Source: Moniliophthora roreri (taxonomy: Eukaryota > Basidiomycota > Agaricomycetes > Agaricales > Marasmiaceae). Taken from it: a stretch of 64,000 nucleotides of DNA. The DNA lies in assembly GCA_001466705.2 (NCBI GenBank), contig LATX02000144.1:868001-932000 (forward strand), written 5' to 3'. The notes beneath the pieces were generated by a model that did no database searches, was not told the origin of the DNA, and worked only from the letters and a program-made list of their open reading frames with translations. The position numbers were made by a program, and so were the translations under genes. This document shows positions 34,348-45,918 of the stretch, in pieces (the stretch's first letter is position 1; each line of letters starts with the position of its first letter).

Positions 34348-36483
34348 CTAAAGCCACTCTTCCTTCGCCAACCTCAATATATCAAGCGCCTCCGGGAATC
34401 GAGGCATAGATGTGATCTGATAGGAAGGTGGGTGACTGCATACCGGGAAGAAGTACTTTGAGAAGCAAACAAGAAAGCTATCAACGCACTCTTACCTGAA
34501 TATACCCGATCCCTCATCTTTCGTAGAGAGCGCCTCACTCCCAGATTTGAGGCGTACGGCCCACAGGGCGATGGTAAAGATAAACACCGCATTGGAAGCT
34601 AAATGTCTACCCGGGCAGATCCTGCTAGGCTGGTTTTGTTAAAAAGTATTGAGCTGGACTCGGGTAAACGCACCTTCGCCCAAATCCATACGCATAATGT
34701 CCTTCATCCTTTGTATCAAACGGTGATGGTTTATGCGTCCCATCGTCGTTCAAAAATCTTTCAGGCCGAAATTCGTCAGTGTCAGGTCCGTATGTTGCTG
34801 TATCGTGGTTCATTGCTCTGCATACGTCAGTGGTTCTTTAACATGGAGAAAGCGACCCAAAGCACGAACAGGATGTTGGGTATTATATAACTGTTTTTAG
34901 GAATAAAATAGCCTTCGTATATGTCGTCCTAAAAGTGGTACCTTGATCAGCCAGGATCGGGTTGAGACACTGATAGCTACCTTACCTCTAGAGAAGCATG
35001 AAAAAGGGACATGGGAGTTGGTGGACGCCATCGTAACACCTGAAGTCCACCATTAACACGTTACGGTATGAAACTCGTGTCCTCCGAGTCTATTGCCTCA
35101 CCTCTTTCACCACCGCTCGCATGTAAGGAAGATCTCCCATATCTTCCATAGTCGGAATCCTTGTCCGACCAATCACACGATCGAGTTCCTCCTGCGCTTT
35201 GCGTTGCACCTCTGGAAAATAGACCATAGCCAAAATCAGCCATCCCATGCAACTGGCTGTCTACATGTAATCGATACATTAGCAGTGGGCCGAGAGTCGA
35301 GTCTGATGCTGACGCTTACTGTTTCATATCCTGCTAAGCTGAAAAAATGAGGGTTTAATGACGAAGAATAGCGCCGATACATACTAAAGCACTGCGGCCA
35401 ACCACGATGATGTATTGTCGTCAAGACCATGTCGGTCATGGGTTTCAATTAGCATAGAACAAAAACTTGATCCAACATCCTGGTTTTGTAGCTTTTGGAG
35501 CCACCGTACCGTTAGATCAGCGAGTATTCCAGAGTCAACTTGACATCGTGCGTACCATTTTCTCCTTGATGTTCAGAAAGAAACCAAGAAACTTTTCAGC
35601 GTGGTATCGGTATATCTCTTTGCACGTTCGCTTCCATTTTGATAGAAAATCGGGAAGATGTTCAAGTATTGGGATGTAATTCGCCAAGTACGCGCCAGGA
35701 GCGGTTGCTTGCGCTGCAACATCGACAAAATTGGCAAGGAATGCTATGAGGGGGTCTTGAGACGATTCTAAAGGTGGACTATTGTAAATGATAGATGCAG
35801 TCTCGGATGACGTGTATCTGTACATTACTGTCATTCCACTGCTGAAATAGTTTCTAAAGTTGATCTCACCGATGAACGTGATCGTAGCATCTCTCTGGAC
35901 TCTCGAGAATATCCGTTGCAAGCCGAATGCCTTCTCGCATCTGAATGGGGTAGTAACGTGTGCTAGCCCTGATATTCAAAGCTTCATGTACAGCGCGTTG
36001 CATGGAGCGTAGTCTGTGGATGCGGATTACTGAGCACAAGCTATATTCAATAATCACGAAAACAAACCTTGCCCCGGGATTCATTAATGGCAATAACATT
36101 CCACCAGTCATATATTCCGCTACGACTGACCGGGGTCGTTGCGAATAGTTGGATGCTCGGCGATCAAGAAGGTCACCAGCTGCTTTTGCAGAGTTGAGTA
36201 AGATTACATCTTGGTTGAATAATCGAAAGTGAACGATGTCGCCTAACGAGGCATTGGAATCCGAATCAGCATTATGACTGTATGCGAAATACACACCGTA
36301 CAGTTCTTTCCATTGATCAAAGGTGTGCCAAGGTCGCTTCTGATCGAGCTGAAAAGTGTTGCCTACGATGGGGTATCCTTTCGGACCCGGGGGCAAGTTG
36401 CCTTTTCTGGTTCGAGTATTGACGTAGATAACCCAGACCAAAAGTGGTAGAAGCACACATCCGAGAGATGTGTTCAAAGTCAT
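34348..36483 (-). CDS. Cytochrome P450 (array copy 1)
   Basis: A microsomal heme monooxygenase of the class annotated in Agaricomycetes as O-methylsterigmatocystin-oxidoreductase-like; the exact CYP family is not assigned. Start MTLNTSLGC at 36483, stop TAG at 34348-34350, about 12 exons. The N-terminal anchor helix (LLPLLVWVIYV) is followed by LPPGPKGYPIVGN. Intron 1 separates YG from DIVHFRLFNQD. The I-helix AGYET, ExxR in VVKE-xLRWRP, PERF in FRPERFLNDDG and the heme loop YGFGR-ICPGRHLA follow. The heme loop is split by an intron. The C-terminus reads PRFPEALDILRLAKEEW. No break was found. It shares exon structure with the three other copies, showing descent by duplication, and lies in a same-strand series with copies 2 and 3 and the Zn2Cys6 factor. 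Confidence 0.92.
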
Positions 36484-37238
36484 GGTAGAAGAACCTGGCT
36501 GTAAAGAGGAAGTTAAACGTGCATCGTAATGACCGCCATCACTCACTAACAACTAAGCGAAGATCTTTTGAGCGACAGAGAATTGATAGCTCGATCTATT
36601 TATATGGTCACCGGCGCGAAAACCACGATCAGTGACGTTTATGTGAACTGACAGGGCCGTTCGTCTGTGGGATAAAGAAAAAGGAGCATCAGCTTCGAAG
36701 ACGAAGTCGGCCATGCTTAGGGCTGGACTGGTGAAGGTTTCGACAGTGCTTCGTTAGCTCTGGTATTTAAAGAAAGTATTTCCCTACTTTCGACTCGGAG
36801 GACGAATCTTCCGGTTAGGCTCTTCTGTAAGCAACAAGTAGACCACGTCAATTGTAGCCGTGGTTGAGCTGAAGGGGTGTGACACTTGTGACGTGACGCG
36901 GCAAATATATCGTCCGGTATTCCCAGGCATCTCCACGAGGCACATACTCAACTCCATGCACTATTTTCAAGGCAAATTGCGACTTTCTGAATCCTCTGCA
37001 GTTGCATTTAGAACGTCGACGATACGAAACACTGTACGTGATATTCTGTATCTGTTTCGGGCCCGACCAGGGCTCGACGGCCGATCACATTTACGACATA
37101 AATATTTGTACATTGTTTGCGTTGACATGCCGTGAGAAATTTCCTCGGGCACAAGTAAACCAGAGGAGAAAATAAAATGCGCTTCTTTCAGTACGAGACA
37201 AGGCAAAAGACAAGACAAGAAACAAGAGAAACAAATGT
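36484..37238. promoter_or_regulatory. Promoter region of P450 copy 1 / spacer
   Basis: Holds a minus-strand TATA-like ATATAAATAG about 115 bp upstream of the copy 1 start and AGTGACGTTT at 36631-36640. The rest of the 750-bp spacer shows no gene. Confidence 0.5.
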
Positions 37239-39364
37239 CTAGGGCCATTCTTCCTTCGCCAGCTTCAGAATTAACGGAGATTCCGCGAAACGAGGTTTCG
37301 AAGAGATCTTGTAGGGTGGCGGCCGACTGTACTGCTTTCAGAGGTAACGCGCCACTGAAGGATGTAAGTAGTACTCACCTGAGAATACCGGCGGCCTCGT
37401 CGTCTGTACTGAGTGCTTCATTCCTTCCCTGTGCATCCTTTCCAGGCTCAAGATGCATAGCCCAAAGGACTATGGCAAGCGTTAGTAATGCATTGGATGC
37501 CAAATGTCTACCTGGGCAGATTCTAGTCAAACGGCTCCTCACTAAGTCGGGATGACGACGATCAATCTGCTCAATCATACCTCCGCCCAAAACCATACGA
37601 ATAATGCCCCTCATTCTTCGTATCAAGTGGTGGTGGTTTATGCGTTCCATCGTCGTTGAGAAATCGTTCAGGTCTAAAATCTTCTGGATTCGGTCCATAT
37701 GTCGCGGGATCATGATTCATTGCTCTGTAGTGATTTTCAGTGAAGGTACTCAAGCAACCGAAGTCGGGCGAGAATGCTCACAGTATATTGGGTATAACAC
37801 AGCTGTTCTTGGGAATGAAATAGCCCTCGTACATATCATCCTGATGTATCCTTTTTCAAGCAGTCATCAACTGACCAACCTGTACTGCAATTACCTTGAG
37901 AGAAGCGTGAAATATAGACATTGGAGCTGGAGGACGCCACCGTAACGCCTGCCATACAACGTCAGTACATGCCGAATTAATTCCTAGAGCATTTACCTCT
38001 TTTACGACTGCACGCAGGTAAGGCAAGTTTTCCATATCATTCAAATTAGGAATTCTTGTTCGTCCAATGACATTGTCCAGCTCTTCTTGAGCTTTACGTT
38101 GGGCCTCGGGGTAGCGCACCATAGCAAGCATGAGCCATCCCAGGGTACTAGCCGTCTACACAGACGGATATCAGTATCGAACTAATACACTGGAATTGGG
38201 TTCCAACCGTTTCGTATCCTGCTATGCTGAGGAGGAATGAACGGGAAGTTATTCATGAAAAAAAGATGACCCACAAAAGCATAGCAGCTAACCAAGCTGA
38301 GGCATGATCATCTAGGCCGTGTTGCTCATGCGTTTCCACGAGCATAGCGCAGAAACTTGGCCCGACTTCCTTTTCCTGCAGCTTTCGGTTTCTAAATGTC
38401 AGTTTTGAATAGCGACTAGGAACCCGTACATACCAACTTCTCTTTGACAGAAAGAAAGAAACTCAAGAATCTCTCAGAATGGAACTGGTACACTTCTCTG
38501 TTCATTTGCTTCCAGCTCGACAAAAAGTCCGGAAGATGCTCAAGGATAGGAAAATGGTTTACTAGGTATTTTCCAGGTAAGGCCGTCTCCGACACGGTAT
38601 CGATGTAGCTGGCGAGAAATGCTATGACCGGATCTTCGGAGTTCTGCATTGGCGGATTATTGTACAGAAAAGATGCGATTTCAGACGACGTAAACCTGGT
38701 GCAAGTATCATCCAAATTACCCAAAGAATTTTAAAGTGTCACTTACCGATGAACGTGATCTCTGCATTTCTCTGGACTATCCAGGATATCTTCGGCTAGT
38801 CGAATGCCTTCACGCATCTGGATTGGGTAGTAGCGGGAACTGGCCCTTACGTTGAGAGCCTCACGTGCAGCACGACGCATGGAACGCCACCTACGCAAGG
38901 TTAGGCACAAAACTCTCTACTACCTGGAAGACATACATCGTCCCAGGGTTCATCAACACAAGAGTCATCCCGCCTGTCATATATTCGGTGACAACCAACC
39001 GAGGTCGCTGCGAGTAATTGGCTGCTCTGCGATCCAGAAGGTCACCAGCTACTTTCGCAGAATTAAGCAAGATAAAATCTTGATTGAGTAGGCGGAAGTG
39101 GACAATGTCACCTAAGTAACCGCAAAAAAGTCAACTATATATCTTGAGTTGTTTCTTCAAGGAGTACATACCATAGGTCTTGCCCCATTGAACAAAAGTA
39201 TGCCATGGCCGGTCACCATCTAACTGAAGTATACTACCAATGACTGGGTATCCCTTCGGACCTGGGGGCAATTTGTACGTCTTTCTGTTTTTATGATAGA
39301 TAACCCAAGCATAGAGTGACAAAAGTGCAAAACCGAGGAACAAAGTCGCGTTCGAGACCATCAT
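37239..39364 (-). CDS. Cytochrome P450 (array copy 2)
   Basis: Paralogue of copy 1 with the same intron pattern. Start MMVSNATLFLGF at 39364 and stop TAG at 37239-37241. Features: membrane anchor LFLGFALLSLYAWVIY, LPPGPKGYPVIGS, GDIVHFRLLNQD, LDRRAANYSQRP, MTGGMTLVLMNPGT, AGYET, TRIPNLNDMENLPYLRAVVKE, ALRWRPPAPM, DDMYEGYFIPKNS, FRPERFLNDDG, FGRR-ICPGRHLA and a final PRFAESPLILKLAKEEWP. All junctions checked are canonical GT-AG and keep phase. An insertion relative to copy 1 lies after HLEPGK near the C-terminus. The gene appears functional. Substrate is unknown. Confidence 0.92.
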
Positions 39365-39850
39365 AAGACACGAGCTCCTCCGAGTCGAAACTCAGGATAG
39401 ATCTTCGAGTGAGGGTATGCGGGCAAAGGGTTCGCAGAGTCTGAGAATTTTGCCAGCTAATTTGAGTCACCCTTAGACACGTGTGGGAGTCAGAAGTCTA
39501 TATCAACGTCACCTAAAAAGCTATAAATACCCAGAGTCCCATGACCACATGAAATGCTTCGCGAGATGTGAAAATAATGAAAGCAAGGGACTGATTCGCA
39601 ACGAAAAAGCCATTGCATATTCACTTACTGCCAGGAGATGGAAAAACTAAAAGTTTGATCATCGTCTTATCCGTGAGATCCATGGTCTAGGAATATTCCC
39701 AAGCTTTCGCAAGAACGACACGAGAAATGGAAGCTTGTCACAGCACAGCACAGCACAGCATATACCATAGAAGGATAAACCATGCCCATATCACCGAGAA
39801 ATAAGCACATACTCAACATGGAAGTACAATGACAAATTTTATCCGACGAG
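39365..39850. promoter_or_regulatory. Promoter region of P450 copy 2 / spacer
   Basis: Contains AACGTCAC (39505-39512), the reverse of GTGACGTT, and an AT-rich CTATAAATA at about 39521-39529, 145-165 bp upstream of the copy 2 start. A short CACAG tandem (about four units, 39740-39760) lies nearer copy 3. No gene. Confidence 0.5.
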
Positions 39851-41977
39851 CTATCGCCACTCTTCCCTTGCTATGTTCAGAAGCTCCAGAGCTTCTGGGA
39901 AACGAGGCCTGGACGAGACCTTATAGGGAGATGCCCGGCTGTACTGCGAATCAGCAGAAGTCATCACGAAGAAACGCTGTGCTCACCTAACAACGCCGGA
40001 GGCCTCATCGTCTGTACTGAGTGATTCTTCCAGTCCTAGATCGTCTTTCCCAGGTTCGAGGTGCATCGCCCACAGCACTATGGCAAAGGTAAGCATCGTG
40101 TTGAATGCCATATGTCTACCTGGGCAAACCCTATGAAGTGTATTCCACTTGTTTAGTAGATCGGTAACAAAAACGCCCGAACAAACCTCCGCCCAAAGCC
40201 GAACGTATAATGTCCTTCGTCCTTTGTATCAGGAGGTGATGGCTTGTGCGTGCCGTCGTCATTTAGGAATCGTTCAGGTCTGAATTTATCCGCATCCGGA
40301 CCGTACGTATCAGCGTTGTGATTCATTGCTCTGGAGTTAAACTCAGTTGCTTTTGGTTTCAAGTAGCCAGATAAACACTCACAATACGTTGGGTATAATC
40401 AGACTGTTTTTGGGGATGAAATACCCTTCGTATACGTCGTCCTGGATATCAATGCTCTGTTCAGTCACTACAAGCTCAATCCGTGGAAGCTGACCTCGAG
40501 TGAGGCATGGAAGACACTCAGTGGCGTTGTAGGACGCCATCGCAATGCCTACGGTCCCTGTCAGCGCACGTTATAGGAGAAGTCTTGATGAGGTACCTCT
40601 TTTACCACTGCACGCATGTAAGGAAGATTCTCCATGTCGTCTAGCGTCGGGAGCCTCGCACGCCCAACAACATTGTCTAGCTCTTCTTGAGCTTTGCGTT
40701 GGGCTTCCGGGAAACAGAGTAGGGCGAGTATTAGCCAGCCTAGACTGCTTGAAGTCTATTGGACGGCTATTGGCGATCGCATTTGGAGGAGCGCTCGCGT
40801 TACTCACCGTTTCGTATCCTGCTAGACTAGGAAGGACACGAGAAATGAGGTGCTGGTAAAAAGGAACGAGGGCAAGTATCGGATACTTACTAGATCATTG
40901 CGGCTAGCCAAGAGGATTCTGTGTCATCGAGACCGTGTCGCTCCTGGGTTTCGACAAGCATCGCACAGAAACTCGGACCAACTTCCTGCTTTCGAAGCTT
41001 TCGAAAGATCGATAAGATGGCCTATTCATGACGGACACGAGGTACACACCAGCTTTTCTTTAACGTTAAGGAAGTACTCCAAGAACCTTGCGGAGTGAAT
41101 ACGGAATATCTCCTTGCTTTCGCGTTTCCATTTCGCCAGATAATCAGGGACAAGCTCGAGAAGCGGTATATGGTTAGCCAAGTATGCGCCAGGTAGGGTA
41201 GATCGTGATATAAGGTCTACGAAACCGGCGAGGAACGCAATGACCGGGTCTTGCGATGACTCCATTTGTGGGTTGTTGTAGAGGAAAGAGGCAATTTCGG
41301 ACGACGTAAAGCTGTGTGTTGTCAGCTTGGTGGCAAGTGAGCGTCTCATGTATAGCATACCGTTGCACATGATTGTGGCATTGCTCTGGACTTTTGAGGA
41401 TATCTATTGCGAGCCGAATTCCTTCACGCATTAGAATTGGGTGGTAACGAACACTAGCCCTAATGTTCAGAGCTTCGTGTGCAGCACGATGCATAGCGCG
41501 CCATCTAAGGAGACTTTGAGCGTGATGATATGTTTGAGGCTGCGTGAGAGAAAACCTACCTAGTACTGAGGTTGATAAATACAAGAAGCATCCCTCCCGT
41601 CATGTAGTCGGTCACAACCGAACGAGGTCGCTGTGAATATTTTGCAGCGCGGCGATCGAGCAGGTCACCAGCTGCCTTGGCGGAGTTGAGCAGGATAAAG
41701 TCTTGATTGAACAGTCGGAAGTGAACAATATCGCCTAGGCAATGAGATAAGGCCCATTTCGATACTTGTATCTCAGGAAGTCCGTACCATATGTCTTCTT
41801 CCACTTAACGAAGGTATGCCATGGTCGGCTTGTATCCAGGTCGAAGATATTGCCTATGATTGGGTAACCCTTCGGACCTGGGGGTAATCTCCTGGCCCTT
41901 CTATTACCGATGAACACGGTCCAAAGGAATAATGCTACAAGGGCACAGCCAAGGGATATAACGGTGTTTAGAGCCAT
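39851..41977 (-). CDS. Cytochrome P450 (array copy 3)
   Basis: Third tandem paralogue, start MALNTVISLGCALVALF at 41977, stop TAG at 39851-39853. It has the anchor helix, LPPGPKGYPIIGN, GDIVHFRLFNQDF, LDRRAAKYSQRP, the AGYET I-helix motif, GRARLPTLDDMENLPYMR, ALRWRPTTPLSVFHASLE, DDVYEGYFIPKNS, FRPERFLNDDG, FGFGRR-VCPGRHMA (Val replaces Ile) and PRFPEALELLNIAREEWR. Exon structure matches copies 1 and 2. The last intron acceptor is CAGTACAG before CCGGGCA. Compared with copy 4, the first 15 residues (MALNT) and many motifs are near-identical, hinting that these two are closest. Likely endoplasmic-reticulum bound and dependent on the cell's P450 reductase. Confidence 0.92.
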
Positions 41978-44064
41978 GGATAAGTGGACGAGGCAAAATG
42001 TCGACAAGGGCAGGTGCTCTGACACAGAGAATTGCTTCCAGTGAGAATTAGATAATATTTTTCAAAGAGTCACCTACTAGATGAGATACAAGGCCTGATT
42101 TTCCCAGCTCAAGGGATGTTGACTGATATCCTAGCGTGACGATGCCTTTATATGTGCCATTTCAGTGACGTATAGCAATTTGACCGCAATGACTTGTGGA
42201 ATCGAAGCGTAGTCAAAATTAATCTTCTCCGTCTATCAGGTGCTTCCAAGCATCGACAAGAGAACCTGGAGAGTTTGTTTCAGATTCATTGTAAAATGAA
42301 AATGATCTCGGGGAAGTGTTTAGGAGACCAATTATTGTTCTGTTCGCTCTAACGTCACACTGAAACAGCATTCAGTGATTCCCATTATTTTCGGGAAGCG
42401 CTGTAAACAAGAACGCTAGGGATTAAGGTCGGAGGCAAACGAGATAGGATATGCTATGCAGCCGGAGAACTCAATCTGGCAAAGGGAGATTAACGCGTAC
42501 GGCAACATGAACGTCTTGGAAGTTAAAACAGAGCATCGCTGATTTAGATACTTGTAGATGCAGGAGGGAGGAGCCAGATTAGGTCCGAAAACCTATGCTG
42601 AAGAAAGTCAGGGAAGTTGAAAGGATAGAAAACAGCTGAACTGACTGGTATTCACAACACTAAGAGGTCCTGATCCCAAAGGGACGAGGAGATGGGGGAT
42701 TGGAGGCGAGGAGGCAATTCGGGCGCGTCATCATGTTGTTCGGTCGGTTATATTCGAATGGTTGGTGCGTTATTATGATTCACTTGCATCATCTTCATTG
42801 GCATCCATGAGCGCAAGAGTCGTCTGCGGATACATAAGGCGCGATCGTGGAGTTACGTGCCTTCTGTCGCAGTTAGCAGAAGGAATGTGACACCGTGATG
42901 TGTGATGTGACTTTCGGAAAAATTCTCCGGCGCACGGACCCATTACAAGCAACGTGACCCCGGGCCTATGTGCCACACGGCCGAGCTTGCAATCAAGAGG
43001 GTCAAGGGCCGTCCCTCGATGTGCTCGCATAGATGTAGTAACACCAACAGACTTGGGTGGGAGGAATCTAACTGTCTATTTCAGACATTCGAATATGATT
43101 CCAGAAAGGAGGCAGCATCCCGAATAGGTGCCCCACTTTGTTGTATATACAAGCTTCAAGTAGGCATTTCTAGGTTCTTCCGTAGCTGCAATTCTCACAA
43201 ACATGTGAATCGGGTGTACCATTTTATTGCATGATCAAAGTATGAACTCTTATATAATTCACTCGCTCAAAGTCCAAGACTTGAGTAGGCTGCCTTCAAA
43301 TTCAGTACCTATATTCGGTAGCGCGCACGCGGAATGAGCGGTGGGAACTTGCGCTCTAGCGCTCAACGTGGGGATGGACCGGAGCAAAGTGCCTGTCCAA
43401 ACGTTGCTGCAGATCCGGCAGCGTAACAGTCTGCCCCGACTGGGTCCAGACAAGGCACCGAGATGTAGCTTCTCGGCAATGTTGAGGCGGCGAGGCACAA
43501 AACTCAAAAAAAAAATGTTCCTGTATCATCAGGTACCTTTTTAAGCCGTAAAAAAAAACCATACAGCGGCTTTCGCGGAGAAGCGTCGCAAACAAACGGC
43601 CGTTTGAAGATTCCGGTATATGTCAATACAAAGGCCGTCGACTGTGGCGCGAACACTCGGAGGCAGTTCCTGTTCGGTACATATCCTTTTTTTTTAAGTT
43701 TTGGCCTTTAGCCCTTGGGGTTCAACCAGGATTCTTCACACCGCAGACAGGGTCGGTCTTGCAAAGTCATCACTTGGCCGAAGGTCCCCGTTCCATACCG
43801 ATCTATCAAGTAACAAGTTTACAGCACCCTCCGGGGTGTTCCAAAAAAACAAGGGCCTTAACATTCACACATAATGAGGTGGGAATCCGGACGTATATTC
43901 TAGGAATAATCTTTTTATTCGTCCAAGTATGTCCAAGAGATCCTGGTCGCGCTGTACCACTTTAGCACTACACGCCGAGCTCCGTATTAAGCTGCCGAGC
44001 TCTAGTAAGTTGAGCGGCTAGTAGAAAATCAGAAATCATTCGTTGTTAGATGTTGAACGAAGTA
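41978..44064. other. 2.1-kb spacer between P450 copy 3 and the transcription factor
   Basis: The first 200 bp contain a minus-strand TATA-like ATATAAAGG (about 42147-42155) and AGTGACGTAT (42163-42172), probably the copy 3 promoter. Further on there are several A/T homopolymer runs (near 43505, 43550, 43690, 43845) and no recognisable gene. Confidence 0.5.
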
Positions 44065-45918
44065 CTAACTCATCGTCTGACAAGCACCCATCGCACTCCA
44101 CATGTCGTTCAGATAGTTCCGTAGCTCAGAAGTCGGTCCTCTCTTCGGCTCATCAATGAGGACCTGGAATGTCATCATCCACAATGGCTATAATCTGACA
44201 TTTGGATGGTGATGGACATACCCCACTAATTGGATCAATAATCCTGTCACTTGAGGTGTCCTTCACCTTTGACGCCACAGACCGAGCGATACCAACGACT
44301 GCCCTGGCGGCATCAACAGCCCGTTGACGACTATGGGTTGACTGTTCGATGAATGGCTGATGAAGTCGGATCCAAGCCACACAGGCTAAAGTATGCACCG
44401 CTGCCGTTGTGTGATGGTCCGGTTTATAACTACATATGTCGCGAACGAATCCTCGGATAAGGGAGTCCATAGCAGAGAATCCCGCGTTGCCTCCGGCATT
44501 ACTGGGAGATCGTGAGACGACGTCTACAGGGGATGTGAAAGACATTTTTGGACCAAGAATGGAAAGACGTACTGCTGAAATGTCTTGATCCTACCTTGCT
44601 CGAGGAGAATTGATGCTATCGAATACAATGTCCGCCAGGAAGAAGTCGTTCCCAGCCAGAAGACGTGCTACTGTGTGACTTTTCTTCAAATGATGCGGAA
44701 TTCCGTACTATAGCAGTATCCGTGTAAGTGTTCTGTGGTGGGGAATGAAAATTGCCTGCCATTGACGTATGTATCCATTTCTTGCGGCCACGGTGTGTCT
44801 ATTTTTAATGCAGACGTATTTGATGGTGAGCGTTCTATGCTTGTCCAGCAGTTGTTCATACTGAGTACAGCCCAACGGGCATTGATACGCTCTCCTTCTT
44901 CGATTTCATCTGCCGGAGGTGGCAGTATTCCTGTTAAGGACTCGGAGGAGCGAATGGTATGAAGCCCTTGCACTGATGACCAACGACATGGCATTTGTCA
45001 TGTGGTATTTTCCTTCGAGGATTTTCGTATTTCGGAACAAGTACTGCGCGATGAGGTATTCCGCTTGAATAACGTAGAGCACTCTCTATAATGAGCATCA
45101 GCGTCCAACAACACAGTGTTTTTGTCGAAAAACCCACTGAACATCCAGGAGCAAAGCCTCGTGAAACACTTTTCAGAGCTCTCAACAGGAATTGCGATTC
45201 GCATGCATGAAGTTCACGAGAAGACGATAAATGTACACTCCAGAGGTATGCCGTGTTCACGAGGGCAGACATAGTTCCGTCATGTTGATCATGTTCAAAC
45301 ACGGTATTGCAGAACCGGTCCACGTCCAGGAAGAAACCAATCTCAGTCGCGTAGTTGAGAAATGAATGGATCCTTTTGTAGGACCTCGTTAATGACCATC
45401 TGCCTCAAAGGTCAGGCTAGAATGACACTTACAAGCGTTGGTGCATATCTATGATTGCCTAGACATCAAGCACTTGTTAGATGAATGAAACGAGTTGTAA
45501 GAATCGATTCCTACTTCGTTTGTGCTCGAGCAGGATGCAGATACATTAGCACCTTGATACGGGTCATAGAGCTGAATGGTCGAGCTGAGGAGCCGGTACA
45601 GGCCCCTGACCCTGTGTCTCCAGCTGACAGACCCTTGACTCGAGAATTTGAATCTGTTCTTCAAGCCTCTGGGAGGGCGTTACACCTAATTCCGTGTACT
45701 CGCAATCGCGAAACTGTTCGGAAGAACGGCGACACGCACCACACGAAGGTTTCTCTCCATCGCATTTCTAGTCGTAATGCAAGCAGAACAATCGATGAGA
45801 CCCGTACAATCTTCCTAATCCTAGGTAAACCAGGTTAATACGTACAGAAAAACGAGAGCAATTCAGGAAGGAGTACTATACAGTACCTGCAGTTGATACA
45901 TGCACCTCCTTTGTGCAT
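44065..45918 (-). CDS. Zn2Cys6 fungal transcription factor next to the P450 array
   Basis: Start MHKGGACINC at 45918, stop TAG at 44065-44067. The zinc cluster is assembled from exon 1 (45887-45918), a 13-nt exon (45808-45820) and exon 3 (from 45767). This gives Cys at residues 7, 10, 17, 24, 27 and 37, i.e. C-x2-C-x6-C-x6-C-x2-C-x9-C. A short coiled coil (RLEEQIQILESR) follows, then the conserved middle region: LYDPYQ, FLNYATEIGFFLDVDRF, TAYLWSVHLS, EEGERINARWAVLSMNNCWT, IDTPWPQEMD, VHTLACVAWIRLHQPF, and an ending YLNDMWSAMGACQTM. This is the standard Agaricomycete Zn-cluster architecture. Some middle exon borders, especially around 45580-45640, remain uncertain. Its position, same strand and 2 kb from copy 3, makes it a candidate regulator of the P450 genes, which is inference only. 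Confidence 0.85.

Noticed and set aside
37239..39364. P450 copy 2 as a pseudogene because its heme loop and I-helix appear in broken frames
   Set aside because: Each break coincides with a canonical intron at the same place as in the other copies; the spliced protein is complete.
34348..45918. A classical secondary-metabolite cluster
   Set aside because: No PKS, NRPS, terpene synthase or prenyltransferase was recognised in the window, so only a P450 array with a possible regulator is claimed.
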